From Streptomyces ficellus (lineage in GTDB: Bacteria > Actinomycetota > Actinomycetes > Streptomycetales > Streptomycetaceae): DNA of 64,000 nt. The notes beneath the pieces were generated by a model. It saw only the letters and a program-made list of their open reading frames with translations, was not told the origin of the DNA and searched no databases. Where the stretch lies: the NCBI RefSeq assembly GCF_009739905.1, contig NZ_CP034279.1, forward strand, positions 1 through 64,000. The letters run 5' to 3'. The translations under genes and the position numbers were made by a program. Shown piece after piece: positions 24,331 to 32,109 of the stretch (positions within the stretch are counted from its first letter, which is position 1; every line of letters begins with the position of its first letter).

Positions 24331-25497
24331 TTATCGGCGGCCGTGCCAGTCGAGGCAGACGACCATGGCGTCGTCGTCGGCGTCGATGGGGCCCCGGTGG
24401 CCGGCGAGTTCGTGGAGTACCGCGCGGGGGACCTGGGACGGGGGCAGCAGGCGGGTGGCGGTCATCGCTCGCGTGAGCGCGGTTTCGCTGTAGCGCTCGC
24501 CGGCCGGTGAGGCGACGTCGTAGACGCCGTCGCTGAGGAAGAAGAGACGGTCACCGGGCAGGACGGTGAACGGCTGGGCCGCGTAGATGGTGTCTTCGAA
24601 CATGCCGAGGGGAAGCTGGGCTTCGAGTTCGATCGGCTCGGCTTTGCCCTGCCGCAGGCGCCACATCTTCGGTGATCCGGCGTCCACGATCTCCACCTCT
24701 CCGGTCGCCAGGTCGAAGCGCAGGAGGAGAACGGAGAGGTGGGCCGCTCCGTGGTAGTGGCCGTAGATGGCCTGGTCGGCCAGGAAGGCCTGGTCGACGA
24801 GTGACAATCCGGCTCGTCGGGCGTTGCGCAGGGCATTGATGGCGAGGTTGGTCAGGAGCGCGGCCTCGATGCCCTCGCCCATGCCGTTGGTCACGGTCAG
24901 GGTCAGGTGATCGGCGGAGGCGGACCAGTCGAAGTTGTCACCGTAGATCGCGTAGGCCGGTTCGAGCTGTGCGCCGATCTCGTACTCGGGTCGTGCGCAG
25001 GAGCGGCCGGGGAGGAGTTGCCATTGCATTTCGGCGGCGAGGGTGAGCCTGTTCGCCCGGCGGGCCTGGAGGTAGAGGTCCGTGTCGCGTTCGGCTACGG
25101 CGATCTCGTGTCCCAGGACTTCCGCGATCTCATGGAGTTCTCGCTCGGTCTGTTGGTTGTACTGATCTTCGGGGAGGCGGACCGTGAGGACACCGATGCG
25201 GTCTCCGCGCACACTGACGGGGAAATGGGCGATGACATGGGTGGCGCGGGCAGGGCGTTCCACATGAGGCTGCTGGGACCCGAAGGCACGCCCCGGGGCG
25301 CTGGCGTGTACGGAGACCGGCTCAGCGGTGTAAGGAAGGGCGTTGACCGGTTGCAGTATGGTCATCGCGTAATCGGCCATGAGCAGGTCGACGGAGACGG
25401 CCGTGTAGTGGGTGGTGAGCGCATCCTGTACCGCTTCGTAGAGCGCGTGCGGAGCTGCTCCCCTCAGCGCGCGTTCCACAGCCGAGAATCTGTCCAC
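24331..25497 (-). CDS. SpoIIE/PP2C-type phosphatase-like protein, 388 aa
   Basis: An N-terminal helical and GAF-like sensor part covers residues 1-140. A linker helix with LTLAAEMQWQLLPGRS, the typical start of SpoIIE-type phosphatase domains, follows, then the phosphatase domain. The first metal motif reads TNGMGEGIEAALL where most relatives have Asp before GMG/MGHG, so one manganese ligand is Asn. The second motif LFFLSDGVYD is intact and ADDDAMVVCL closes the domain. Such proteins dephosphorylate anti-sigma antagonists. It is divergent from a MarR gene whose leader is duplicated near the second phosphatase/MarR pair. Confidence 0.85.
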   Translation of the reverse strand: MDRFSAVERALRGAAPHALYEAVQDALTTHYTAVSVDLLMADYAMTILQPVNALPYTAEPVSVHASAPGRAFGSQQPHVERPARATHVIAHFPVSVRGDRIGVLTVRLPEDQYNQQTERELHEIAEVLGHEIAVAERDTDLYLQARRANRLTLAAEMQWQLLPGRSCARPEYEIGAQLEPAYAIYGDNFDWSASADHLTLTVTNGMGEGIEAALLTNLAINALRNARRAGLSLVDQAFLADQAIYGHYHGAAHLSVLLLRFDLATGEVEIVDAGSPKMWRLRQGKAEPIELEAQLPLGMFEDTIYAAQPFTVLPGDRLFFLSDGVYDVASPAGERYSETALTRAMTATRLLPPSQVPRAVLHELAGHRGPIDADDDAMVVCLDWHGRR

Positions 25498-25552
25498 CGT
25501 TCGATTACCACCTGTTCAGGAAGAATGATCAAAAAGGAGCGTATGGCCTCTT

Positions 25553-26092
25553 ATGTCGCAGAGACTGACAAGGCCGTCGCTAAGTGTCACAGTTGAGGGC
25601 ATGCATTCCGAGACTTCTTCAGGCGCTGACCGGGATGCTGCCGCATGCGCCGCCCGCGAGGTCATTGAGCTGCTCGAGGTCCTCTGGAGCAAGGGGCGCC
25701 ACATGGCGTCGCCGGCCCCGGTGTCGTCTTCGCAGCTGCGCGCCCTGTACGTCCTGGACCGCGATCAGCCCATCAATCTGCGCACTCTGGGTGAGGTGCT
25801 GGGATCGGCGCCGTCGTCGGTGAGCCGGATGTGCGACCGGCTCGACGCCCTTGGCTTCGTGGAGCGGACCCCCAGTTCATCCAGTCGGCGGGAACTGGAG
25901 CTGCGCCTCTCCAGCCGCGGCGAAAGCTACCTGAGGGACCTGCGATCGCGCCGGGAAGCCGCACTTCTCGAGGTCATTTCCGCCATGCCACCCGCGGAGC
26001 GCGCAGCGCTCGCGGCCGGGTTGAGCGGCTTCCGGGTCGCGTTCGAAGGCGCCGCCACCAAAGCCGCCGGTGACGCAGCGGAGTCCGCCTGA
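25553..26092 (+). CDS. MarR-family regulator (paralogue of 30297 gene), 179 aa
   Basis: The winged HTH is clear: PINLRTLGEVLGSAPSSVSRMCDRLDALGFV, then SSSSRRELELRLSSRGE forming the wing. The C-terminal helix contains VISAMPPAERAALAAGLSGF. It is closely related to the gene at 30297 over its whole length. The first 17 residues and 51 bp of start-proximal DNA are also conserved, so translation from 25553 is more likely than from the ATG at 25601. It is divergent from a SpoIIE-type phosphatase. Confidence 0.85.
   Translation: MSQRLTRPSLSVTVEGMHSETSSGADRDAAACAAREVIELLEVLWSKGRHMASPAPVSSSQLRALYVLDRDQPINLRTLGEVLGSAPSSVSRMCDRLDALGFVERTPSSSSRRELELRLSSRGESYLRDLRSRREAALLEVISAMPPAERAALAAGLSGFRVAFEGAATKAAGDAAESA
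25554..25604 (+). promoter_or_regulatory. 51-bp start-region box shared with 30298-30348
   Basis: This segment and 30298-30348 differ at only 6 of 51 positions, more alike than the coding DNA immediately after. It contains TGTC...GACTGACA and AAGTGTCACAGTTGAGG. It may be a shared operator or attenuator overlapping the first codons of both MarR genes. Confidence 0.55.
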
Positions 26093-26296
26093 CCGTCGGG
26101 CACGGTCGGCATGTCGTCCGCTTCACTGGTTCACCTGCCTTCGCTCCTCGGGCGTGCCCGCGGGGTGGGGCACCCTGAGGCCAGCATGAGGTAAGAGTGT
26201 TCCTCGCACGCACACTTGTCAAACGACAACTGTTGCGCCGAGGTAACTGTCTATCCTTCGCACCGCGCGGCTTGAGACCCGCGCTTCGGGTGTCCC

Positions 26297-26755
26297 CTAG
26301 GCGCCTCCACCCAGGGACGCTACCCGTTCCAGGTTCGCCCGGAAGGTGTCGCACGCCTCCTTGACCGCCTGGAGCTGGGCGTCGGACGGAGGAAGCGCTG
26401 CCGCGATGGCGCCCTCGTAGTCCGCCCGCAACTCCTCCACAGCCGCGGCGCCCGCGGGCGTCAGTACGAGAACCGCCCTCCGGCGGTCGCCGGCGTGGAG
26501 GCGACGGTCGAGAAACCCTGCATCCTCCAGGCGCCCACACAGACGGCTGACTGATGCCGGCGTCATGCCCAGAATCCTGCCCAGCTCGGTCACCCCCAGC
26601 GCCGCGGACCGCTCCACCGCCGCCAGGGCCCGTAGCGTGAGGAAGGGGACGGGGCCCGGAGCACACAAGGCCACAAACTCCCACAGGGCAACCAACGTGG
26701 CTGCCGCCTTCGTCGCATCGGCCTCGCCTCGGACCGCCGCCCTGCTCTCCTGCAC
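26297..26755 (-). CDS. MarR-family regulator, about 152 aa
   Basis: HTH region GVTELGRILGMTPASVSRLCGRLEDAGFLDRR with wing RRAVLVLTPAGAAAVEEL, and a helical dimer part at both ends. I prefer the GTG at 26755 because the roughly 150-aa length fits the family and the longer frame to 26935 looks non-coding. It is divergent from the RsbR-like gene. A box CGACAACTATTGCG lies at 26944 and a close match CGACAACTGTTGCG at 26223, just past the 3' end of this gene; these could be its sites. Confidence 0.75.
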   Translation of the reverse strand: MQESRAAVRGEADATKAAATLVALWEFVALCAPGPVPFLTLRALAAVERSAALGVTELGRILGMTPASVSRLCGRLEDAGFLDRRLHAGDRRRAVLVLTPAGAAAVEELRADYEGAIAAALPPSDAQLQAVKEACDTFRANLERVASLGGGA

Positions 26756-26970
26756 GCCTGTCCCACATGTCCGTCTGGGATTGTTCGCCTGGGCTGCCAC
26801 TCGCGTGCCGCCTGGGCTGTCCTTCGCGTACCACCCGGGAATCACGCCCGTTTCTTGCCCTGCAGGTGCCCGGCATTGGCCGCCACATACCTGCCTCCCG
26901 CAGCGGGTTCCCGCACCACCGGAGCCGGGGTACATTTGCCGCGCGACAACTATTGCGAAGGTGGATGGAA

Positions 26971-27849
26971 ATGAACGCCAGTGAGCCGGAGGCTCGCACG
27001 CATGTCCTCGCGGCTCTGCGGGAGCATCCTGACAAGGTGGCCGACCGTTGGGTGCAGCTGCAGTTGGAGCAGGCGGCGCTCGGGAGCGGTACGACCGAGG
27101 CCGAGCTGCGGGAGGAGGCCGACGCTCTGGTCGACGCGTTGCGTTCCGGTTTGGAGAGCACGCAGCCAGAGGGCCGAGTGGTTGCCACCCAGCCGCTGCT
27201 GCACCAGGCGATCGTCGAGCTGTCCCTGCGCCGGGCGCGAGGCGGGGCGACTCCGACGGCCACGTCGCTGGCCGTGCTGGCGCTGAAGGAAGCCCTACTC
27301 GAGGCGGTCCAGCACTCCACTCGCGAGGCCGACACGCTCTACTCGGCGGCGCTGCTGGTCAACCGGCTCCTGGACGCCGCCGGCGCGCTGTCGTTCGAGA
27401 CGTACGTGGAGGGACGAGAGGAGATCATCCTGCGACAGAGCCGGCAGTTGCTGGAGGTGTCCACTCCGGTGGTGCGTCTGTGGGACAAGATCCTGGCGGT
27501 GCCCCTGATCGGCACACTCGACACCACCCGCACCCAGGTCGTCATGGAGAACCTCCTGGAGGCAATCCAGCGGGACGAGGCTCAGGTGGCGATCATCGAC
27601 ATCACCGGCGTCCCGACCGTGGACACCGCTGTGGCGCACCATCTGATGCAGACGGTCAACGCGGTACGCCTCATGGGGGCGGACTGCCTCATCAGCGGGA
27701 TCCGCCCGCCCATTGCCCAGATCATCGCCCAGCTGGGCATCGACCTGTCCCCCATCCTGACCCGGGCGACCCTGGCCGACGCGCTTGCTGCCGCGATGAA
27801 CCGGACCGAGCAGCCGGTCCCGCGGGCCAGCACTGCGGCAACCCGGTGA
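26971..27849 (+). CDS. RsbR-like stressosome protein with STAS domain, 292 aa
   Basis: The N-terminal half (about 1-160) is a helical RsbR-type sensor (N-terminal heme-free globin-like or RsbRD-like). The second half, from [25 protein letters not shown], is a STAS domain with the phosphorylatable region [20 protein letters not shown], including the conserved Thr residues, and [18 protein letters not shown]. In stressosomes such proteins hold RsbT with RsbS and release it on stress. It overlaps the next gene (GTGA) and begins the cluster with RsbT and phosphatases. ATG at 26965 is an alternative start. Confidence 0.88.
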   Translation: MNASEPEARTHVLAALREHPDKVADRWVQLQLEQAALGSGTTEAELREEADALVDALRSGLESTQPEGRVVATQPLLHQAIVELSLRRARGGATPTATSLAVLALKEALLEAVQHSTREADTLYSAALLVNRLLDAAGALSFETYVEGREEIILRQSRQLLEVSTPVVRLWDKILAVPLIGTLDTTRTQVVMENLLEAIQRDEAQVAIIDITGVPTVDTAVAHHLMQTVNAVRLMGADCLISGIRPPIAQIIAQLGIDLSPILTRATLADALAAAMNRTEQPVPRASTAATR

Positions 27850-28088
27850 GCGCCTCTGTGGGCGCCTCTGCGGGCGCCTCCGTGGAATTGACCACCACCG
27901 CCCGCCTGCTGGGGGCGCGAGTTGTGGTGGCAGGCATGCGTCCCGCCGTGTCCATCACGCTCGTGGAGCTGGACCTTCGCCTGAACGGGGTGGAAACCGC
28001 CCTCAACGCCGAGCAGGGGATGACCGCGCTTGGCTGGTACCAAGCTCGCCGGCCTCAAGAAGGGGCTGCCGATGATCCCCCACGGTGA
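27846..28088 (+). pseudogene. RsbS-like STAS protein, N-terminally deleted, 80 aa
   Basis: Only the second half of an RsbS-like STAS domain is present ([40 protein letters not shown]). The first half, including the central strand and the phosphorylated Ser of RsbS, is missing. In its place is a short Ser/Ala/Gly repeat directly after the start GTG ([13 protein letters not shown]). The GTGA overlap with the RsbR-like gene is retained. An internal deletion of about 120 bp would explain it. Without the phosphosite it cannot act as a normal RsbS scaffold. Confidence 0.7.
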
Positions 28089-28578
28089 CCTGACCGAGAA
28101 CGTACGTACCGCGCCGTCGGGATCCGCCGCCATCAGGCCCGGGCCCGAGTCCGAGCCCCAGCCCGAACGCATCGGGACTGCCACCGAGCACCCGCTCCAC
28201 TCGGAGGAGGATCTGCTGACCCTCCGCCACGCCGTGCGCGCCCTGACGTTGCGAATGGGCTTCAGCCTGGTGGACCAGACGCGAATCGTGACCGCCGCGA
28301 GCGAGTTGGCGCGTAACGCCTACATTCACGGGCACGGCGGTACCTTCACGCTGGAGACCGTTCAACGGTCCGGCCGCACCGGTCTCCAACTGTCCGTGTC
28401 CGATCAAGGGCCCGGGATCCCCGACCTTGAGACGGCCTTCATCGACGGGTACACCACCGGATCGGGTCTCGGCCACGGCCTGGGCGGCGCTCGCCGCCTG
28501 ATGGACGAGTTCGACGTCCAGACCGTGCCGGGCGAGGGAACCACCGTCGTCGCGGTCCGCTGGACCTCTCGCCCGTGA
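28072..28578 (+). CDS. RsbT-like anti-sigma / switch kinase, 168 aa
   Basis: This is a GHKL ATPase with N-box [13 protein letters not shown] near residue 80, G1 DQGPGIPD, and G2 [16 protein letters not shown], typical of RsbT/RsbW. RsbT phosphorylates RsbR/RsbS and then activates a downstream phosphatase. It has a longer than usual N-terminal extension (about 45 residues), perhaps because the start overlaps the damaged RsbS gene; a start nearer the domain is possible. It ends with GTGA overlapping the next gene, so it is coupled to the ATPase/PP2C fusion. Confidence 0.88.
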   Translation: MIPHGDLTENVRTAPSGSAAIRPGPESEPQPERIGTATEHPLHSEEDLLTLRHAVRALTLRMGFSLVDQTRIVTAASELARNAYIHGHGGTFTLETVQRSGRTGLQLSVSDQGPGIPDLETAFIDGYTTGSGLGHGLGGARRLMDEFDVQTVPGEGTTVVAVRWTSRP

Positions 28579-29582
28579 CCCCAGCCCCCGGGATGCCGAC
28601 CGTCCACATCCCCATGGACCACTACAGCGCTGTGTACGCCGCCGCCAACCAGGCGCGCGAGGTCGCACGCGCTTGCGGCCTGCCCGGCGCGCTGCCGGAC
28701 CGGGCAGCGGTACTCGCCAGCGAGCTCGCCAGCAACATCCACAAGCATGCCCGCGACGGAGCCGTCTACCTCCAGCCCGGCGCCGCCGGCAACGGTATGG
28801 ACATCCTGGCGGTGGACCAGGGCCCGGGGATCGCCGATCTCGATCTGAGCTTCACCGACGGGTACACCACCACCAACACGCTCGGGGCGGGCCTGGGGGC
28901 GGTGCGCCGCATCGCGACGCACTTCACCATTCGCTCCGGATCTGCGTACGGCACCCTCGCCCATGCCTGGATCGCCGACCCCCGGCTCGACCTGCAACCG
29001 CCGCCGCCGACCGCCGTGGGCGCGCTGTGCCTGCCGGCATCCGGCCAGGAGCAGTGCGGCGACAACTACGCCGTGGTGCGCCACGGGAAGGTGCGGACCG
29101 GGCTGGTTCTCGACGGGCTGGGACACGGCCCCGAAGCCGCCGCGGCCGTCCAGCGGGCGGTACGAACCTTCCATCCGCTCGCCGACCACGGCCTCGCCGA
29201 CATCATGACCGCCATTCACCGGGCGCTGCGGCACACCCGCGGCGCGGCCGCGGCCGTCGTCCGCACGCATTCCGATCACGTCGAATACTGCGGCACCGGC
29301 AACGTACGCGTCTTCACCCTCTCGCCCCAGGGCATCCACCAACAACTCCTCGGACAGCCGGGGATAGTCGGTTACAACATGCCGACACCACGCGTCCACA
29401 CTCTCCAGCTGCACGGCCGTGACTCCGTTGTACTCGTGCACACCGACGGAATCGATCACCGGTGGGCGCGGGACGCGTCCGCCGCGTACCTGCGTCTCCC
29501 TCCACCGCTCATGGTCGCCTCACTGGTCCACCACCACCGCCGACGCCGCGATGACGCCACCGCCCTCGCCATCGGCTCCTGA
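28575..29582 (+). CDS. GHKL ATPase fused to RsbX-like PP2C phosphatase, 335 aa
   Basis: Residues 15-135 are a second RsbT-like ATPase (LASELASNIHKHARDG, DQGPGIADL, GLGAVRRIATHF). Residues 150-335 are a small PP2C domain of the RsbX type: metal motifs LVLDGLGHGPEAAAAV and VLVHTDGIDHRW, ending RRRDDATALAIG. This fusion is common next to RsbR/S/T in Streptomyces and resets the module. It is preceded by a GTGA overlap. Both domains appear intact. Confidence 0.88.
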   Translation: MTPAPGMPTVHIPMDHYSAVYAAANQAREVARACGLPGALPDRAAVLASELASNIHKHARDGAVYLQPGAAGNGMDILAVDQGPGIADLDLSFTDGYTTTNTLGAGLGAVRRIATHFTIRSGSAYGTLAHAWIADPRLDLQPPPPTAVGALCLPASGQEQCGDNYAVVRHGKVRTGLVLDGLGHGPEAAAAVQRAVRTFHPLADHGLADIMTAIHRALRHTRGAAAAVVRTHSDHVEYCGTGNVRVFTLSPQGIHQQLLGQPGIVGYNMPTPRVHTLQLHGRDSVVLVHTDGIDHRWARDASAAYLRLPPPLMVASLVHHHRRRRDDATALAIGS

Positions 29583-30312
29583 CAAGCTTTGGCACGCGGC
29601 GATCACGCGCGGCGACACTCTCGCCGCGGAGCACCGTCGGCTCGAACGTGAACTCGCGGAGACGGACAGCGGAGTTCTGGCTCTGTACGTACAGCTGGAA
29701 GCACGCGAGGAGCACATACGAAAGGCTCACGGACGAACTCTGCGTGCGCTGGAGGACGCGCTTCGTCCCCGGCCGCTCGAGGTGGCGGGCGTGGAGTTCG
29801 CCGTCCACTACGACCCCACCGGTGTGGACGACCCCACCGGCGGGGATCTGTACGACTGGTTCACCCTGCCCGACGGAACCGCGCACATCACCGTCGTCGA
29901 CGCCCTCGGACACGGCCTCACGAGCACCCGAACCGCGCTGACAGTGACACACGCCGTGCGGACCCTGGTGCTCGAATGTCATCCGCTCGAAACGATCGTG
30001 GAACGCACGGACCAGGTACTGACGCCCTTCGACCGCAACCTCATGGCCACCGTGCTTCTGGCCCGGCTCAACCCCGTCAATGGCGAGCTGCGGCTGGCCA
30101 ACGGCAGCCACCTGCCCGCCCTCCTCATCCGGTCCGACGGAACCGGCTCCTATCTCGAAGTGCGCGGCCGCGGAATCGGCTACCCCAAACCGGGCAGCCA
30201 GCACGTTCTCAGCACGACTCTGGCTTTCGGTGAGCCTGGGCTTTGGTTGCGCCTGGACATAGGCTGGGCTTGGCCAGCTGCGAAGGAGGAGCCCTTGTGT
30301 CTCAGCGACTGA
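29551..30312 (+). CDS. SpoIIE-type phosphatase, C-terminally truncated, 253 aa
   Basis: It starts at the ATG at 29551, overlapping the preceding gene by 32 bp. A coiled-coil signalling helix (AEHRRLERELAETDSG...) leads into the PP2C domain with the first metal motif HITVVDALGHGLTS and LANGSHLPALLI. After GIGYPKPGSQHVLSTTLAFG the sequence leaves the family; the expected GD-hhhhYTDGhxE segment and final Asp motif are missing, and it ends in the leader of the next MarR gene. The loss of the second metal site should inactivate it. A deletion that joined it to a copied MarR unit is likely. Confidence 0.75.
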   Translation: MTPPPSPSAPDKLWHAAITRGDTLAAEHRRLERELAETDSGVLALYVQLEAREEHIRKAHGRTLRALEDALRPRPLEVAGVEFAVHYDPTGVDDPTGGDLYDWFTLPDGTAHITVVDALGHGLTSTRTALTVTHAVRTLVLECHPLETIVERTDQVLTPFDRNLMATVLLARLNPVNGELRLANGSHLPALLIRSDGTGSYLEVRGRGIGYPKPGSQHVLSTTLAFGEPGLWLRLDIGWAWPAAKEEPLCLSD

Positions 30313-30851
30313 CAAGGACGTTGCGAAGTGTCACAGTTGAGGACATGCGTTCCGAGAGTTCGCCAAGCGCCGTCCGGGAAGCCGCGCGTTCGGCCCGGGA
30401 GGTCATCGAACTGCTCGAAGTGCTCTGGAACAAAGGACGGGACACTACGTCCCCCGCCCCCGTTTCGACCTCGCAATTGCGGGTCTTGTACATCCTTGAG
30501 CGCGACCAGCCCATGAACCTGCGCACTCTGGGTGACGTACTCGGATCGGCACCGTCGTCGGTGAGCCGGATGTGTGACCGCCTCGATGCACTGGGGTTCG
30601 TGGAGCGCTCGCCCAGCTCTTCCAGTCGGCGAGAGCTGGAACTACGCCTGTCAGGCCATGGTGAGACCTATTTGCAGGAGCTTCGTTCACGCCGCGAAGC
30701 CGCCCTGCTCGACGTCATCTCCGCCATGCCGCCCGCGGAACGTACCGCTCTTGCCACCGGACTGAGCAGTTTCTGCCTCGCCACAGAGGACGCCGCTGAT
30801 CCTGGAGGAGCAACGGACGCGGGCACGACGCCGCCTGTCGCATCCGCCTGA
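30297..30851 (+). CDS. MarR-family regulator (paralogue of 25553 gene), 184 aa
   Basis: The HTH core (PMNLRTLGDVLGSAPSSVSRM and CDRLDALGFVERSP) and wing are nearly identical to the gene at 25553. The GTG start at 30297 has AAGGAGGAG upstream, a very strong ribosome site, so I prefer it to the ATG at 30345. It overlaps the end of the truncated phosphatase gene. The two paralogues each stand next to a SpoIIE-type phosphatase and share a 51-bp start-region box. Confidence 0.85.
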   Translation: MSQRLTRTLRSVTVEDMRSESSPSAVREAARSAREVIELLEVLWNKGRDTTSPAPVSTSQLRVLYILERDQPMNLRTLGDVLGSAPSSVSRMCDRLDALGFVERSPSSSSRRELELRLSGHGETYLQELRSRREAALLDVISAMPPAERTALATGLSSFCLATEDAADPGGATDAGTTPPVASA

Positions 30852-31142
30852 GTCACCGCGGCGTCCGCTCCGCGGCGCTGGAGCTCGTCCGCCCGTGGTC
30901 AGTGCAGGTCCATTGGAACCCGCGGACGATGATCACTGGGGCAGGTGAAGAAGCGCAGCCTTCCCATCGACCCGATCACCACGTGTCGGACCGGTGGTGA
31001 GGTCGTGCGGGATGCCGCGCGCGCCCCTCGCGCCTCACGTACAGGCGAATGCGCCCCGTTGTCGGCATTGCGGCTTACGGCTGGGGCCGTGACAGTGGGG
31101 AGGAGTGTGCACGCAGCTGACGAGCGCCACGAGGGGGACCGT

Positions 31143-31538
31143 ATGAAGTACGTGGGTCCGGTCAAGCTCCAGCCGGTGACCGTGAAAGGTCGACGGGCGG
31201 CAGCCATCACGGCTACGGTCTCCGTGGTCAGTGCGCTCGGGCTGGTGACCGCGCCGCCGGCGAGCGCGGAGGTCAAGTCGACGTGCGGCACGTACATTTG
31301 CGTGGCCACCGCCTACCAGGGGCGCGACTACGTGCAGGACATCACGGTGACCACGCGCGACGGCATCGCGGGAACGCTGCGCGCTTTCGTGGGCGATTAC
31401 CGGGCCAGCAAGGCAGGCGTGTCGCGGTGGCGGTTCAGCGTGAACCGGGAGTTCCGTGCGTATCCGCGATTGGCGGTCTGCGGAGGGTTGGACCGCAGCG
31501 GCAGGTTCATCGAGAACCACTGCGTCATGATTCCTTGA
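31143..31538 (+). CDS. Small secreted protein with four cysteines, 131 aa
   Basis: The ATG at 31143 is preceded by GAGGGGG. A basic N-region and hydrophobic core ending TAPPASAEVK give a clear Sec signal peptide of about 42 residues. The mature part has four Cys (CGTYIC, VCGG, HCVM), enough for two disulphides, and a beta-rich pattern (YVQDITVTTRDGIAGTLRAFVG). The family is not recognised. It is monocistronic. Confidence 0.75.
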   Translation: MKYVGPVKLQPVTVKGRRAAAITATVSVVSALGLVTAPPASAEVKSTCGTYICVATAYQGRDYVQDITVTTRDGIAGTLRAFVGDYRASKAGVSRWRFSVNREFRAYPRLAVCGGLDRSGRFIENHCVMIP

Positions 31539-31600
31539 TGCGGCTCCCCTAGCCTGATACGCAGGAGACTCCGGCACGGAAGCTGTGGCAGCCTGCGGGG

Positions 31601-31945
31601 ATGCCATGGGAGCTGCAGGAGCACGCGGGTCGTCACTACGCCGTCCTGTTTCACTACGCCTTGGCCGACGACGCCTGGGCCGTGGAGCTGAGCGAGGCCC
31701 GGCCCGCGCCGGCCGACGGGGACGAGGACCCGCATGGCGGGGTGACGTACCTGCCCGGTGCTGCGCTCCTCGTGGCGCTTGTCCCCGACGAGGATCCGAA
31801 CCTGCGACCTACCGTCCGCGTCTACAGTCCTGACGAACGCGTGATCCCCTACGAGATCATGTGCTGGTTCATGGAGCAGGTGGCCGACCAGGTCGAACGC
31901 TGCCGTATCGCCTTCGAGCAGGATGAGCCTGAAATGGTGGAGTAG
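31601..31945 (+). CDS. Hypothetical acidic protein, 114 aa
   Basis: It starts MPWELQEHAGRHYAVLFHYA and ends with an amphipathic acidic helix (MEQVADQVERCRIAFEQDEPEMVE). It is soluble, acidic, with good codon bias throughout. No family is recognised. It stands alone between the secreted protein and the 641-aa gene, both on the same strand. Confidence 0.65.
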   Translation: MPWELQEHAGRHYAVLFHYALADDAWAVELSEARPAPADGDEDPHGGVTYLPGAALLVALVPDEDPNLRPTVRVYSPDERVIPYEIMCWFMEQVADQVERCRIAFEQDEPEMVE

Positions 31946-32109
31946 AGGGGCAGCGACTGGTGAAATTGCTGCGGCATCAAGGCCTTCCTGTGGCCGCGGG
32001 CTGGTGATCATCGTGCGGTGGGAGGGCCGGGTGGGGCGGGGCCGTCTCGTTGTCAGTGCCGTGTGGTCCACTGATGTTGATCGTCAGGACCGCCATGGGG
32101 GAGGCAGAG

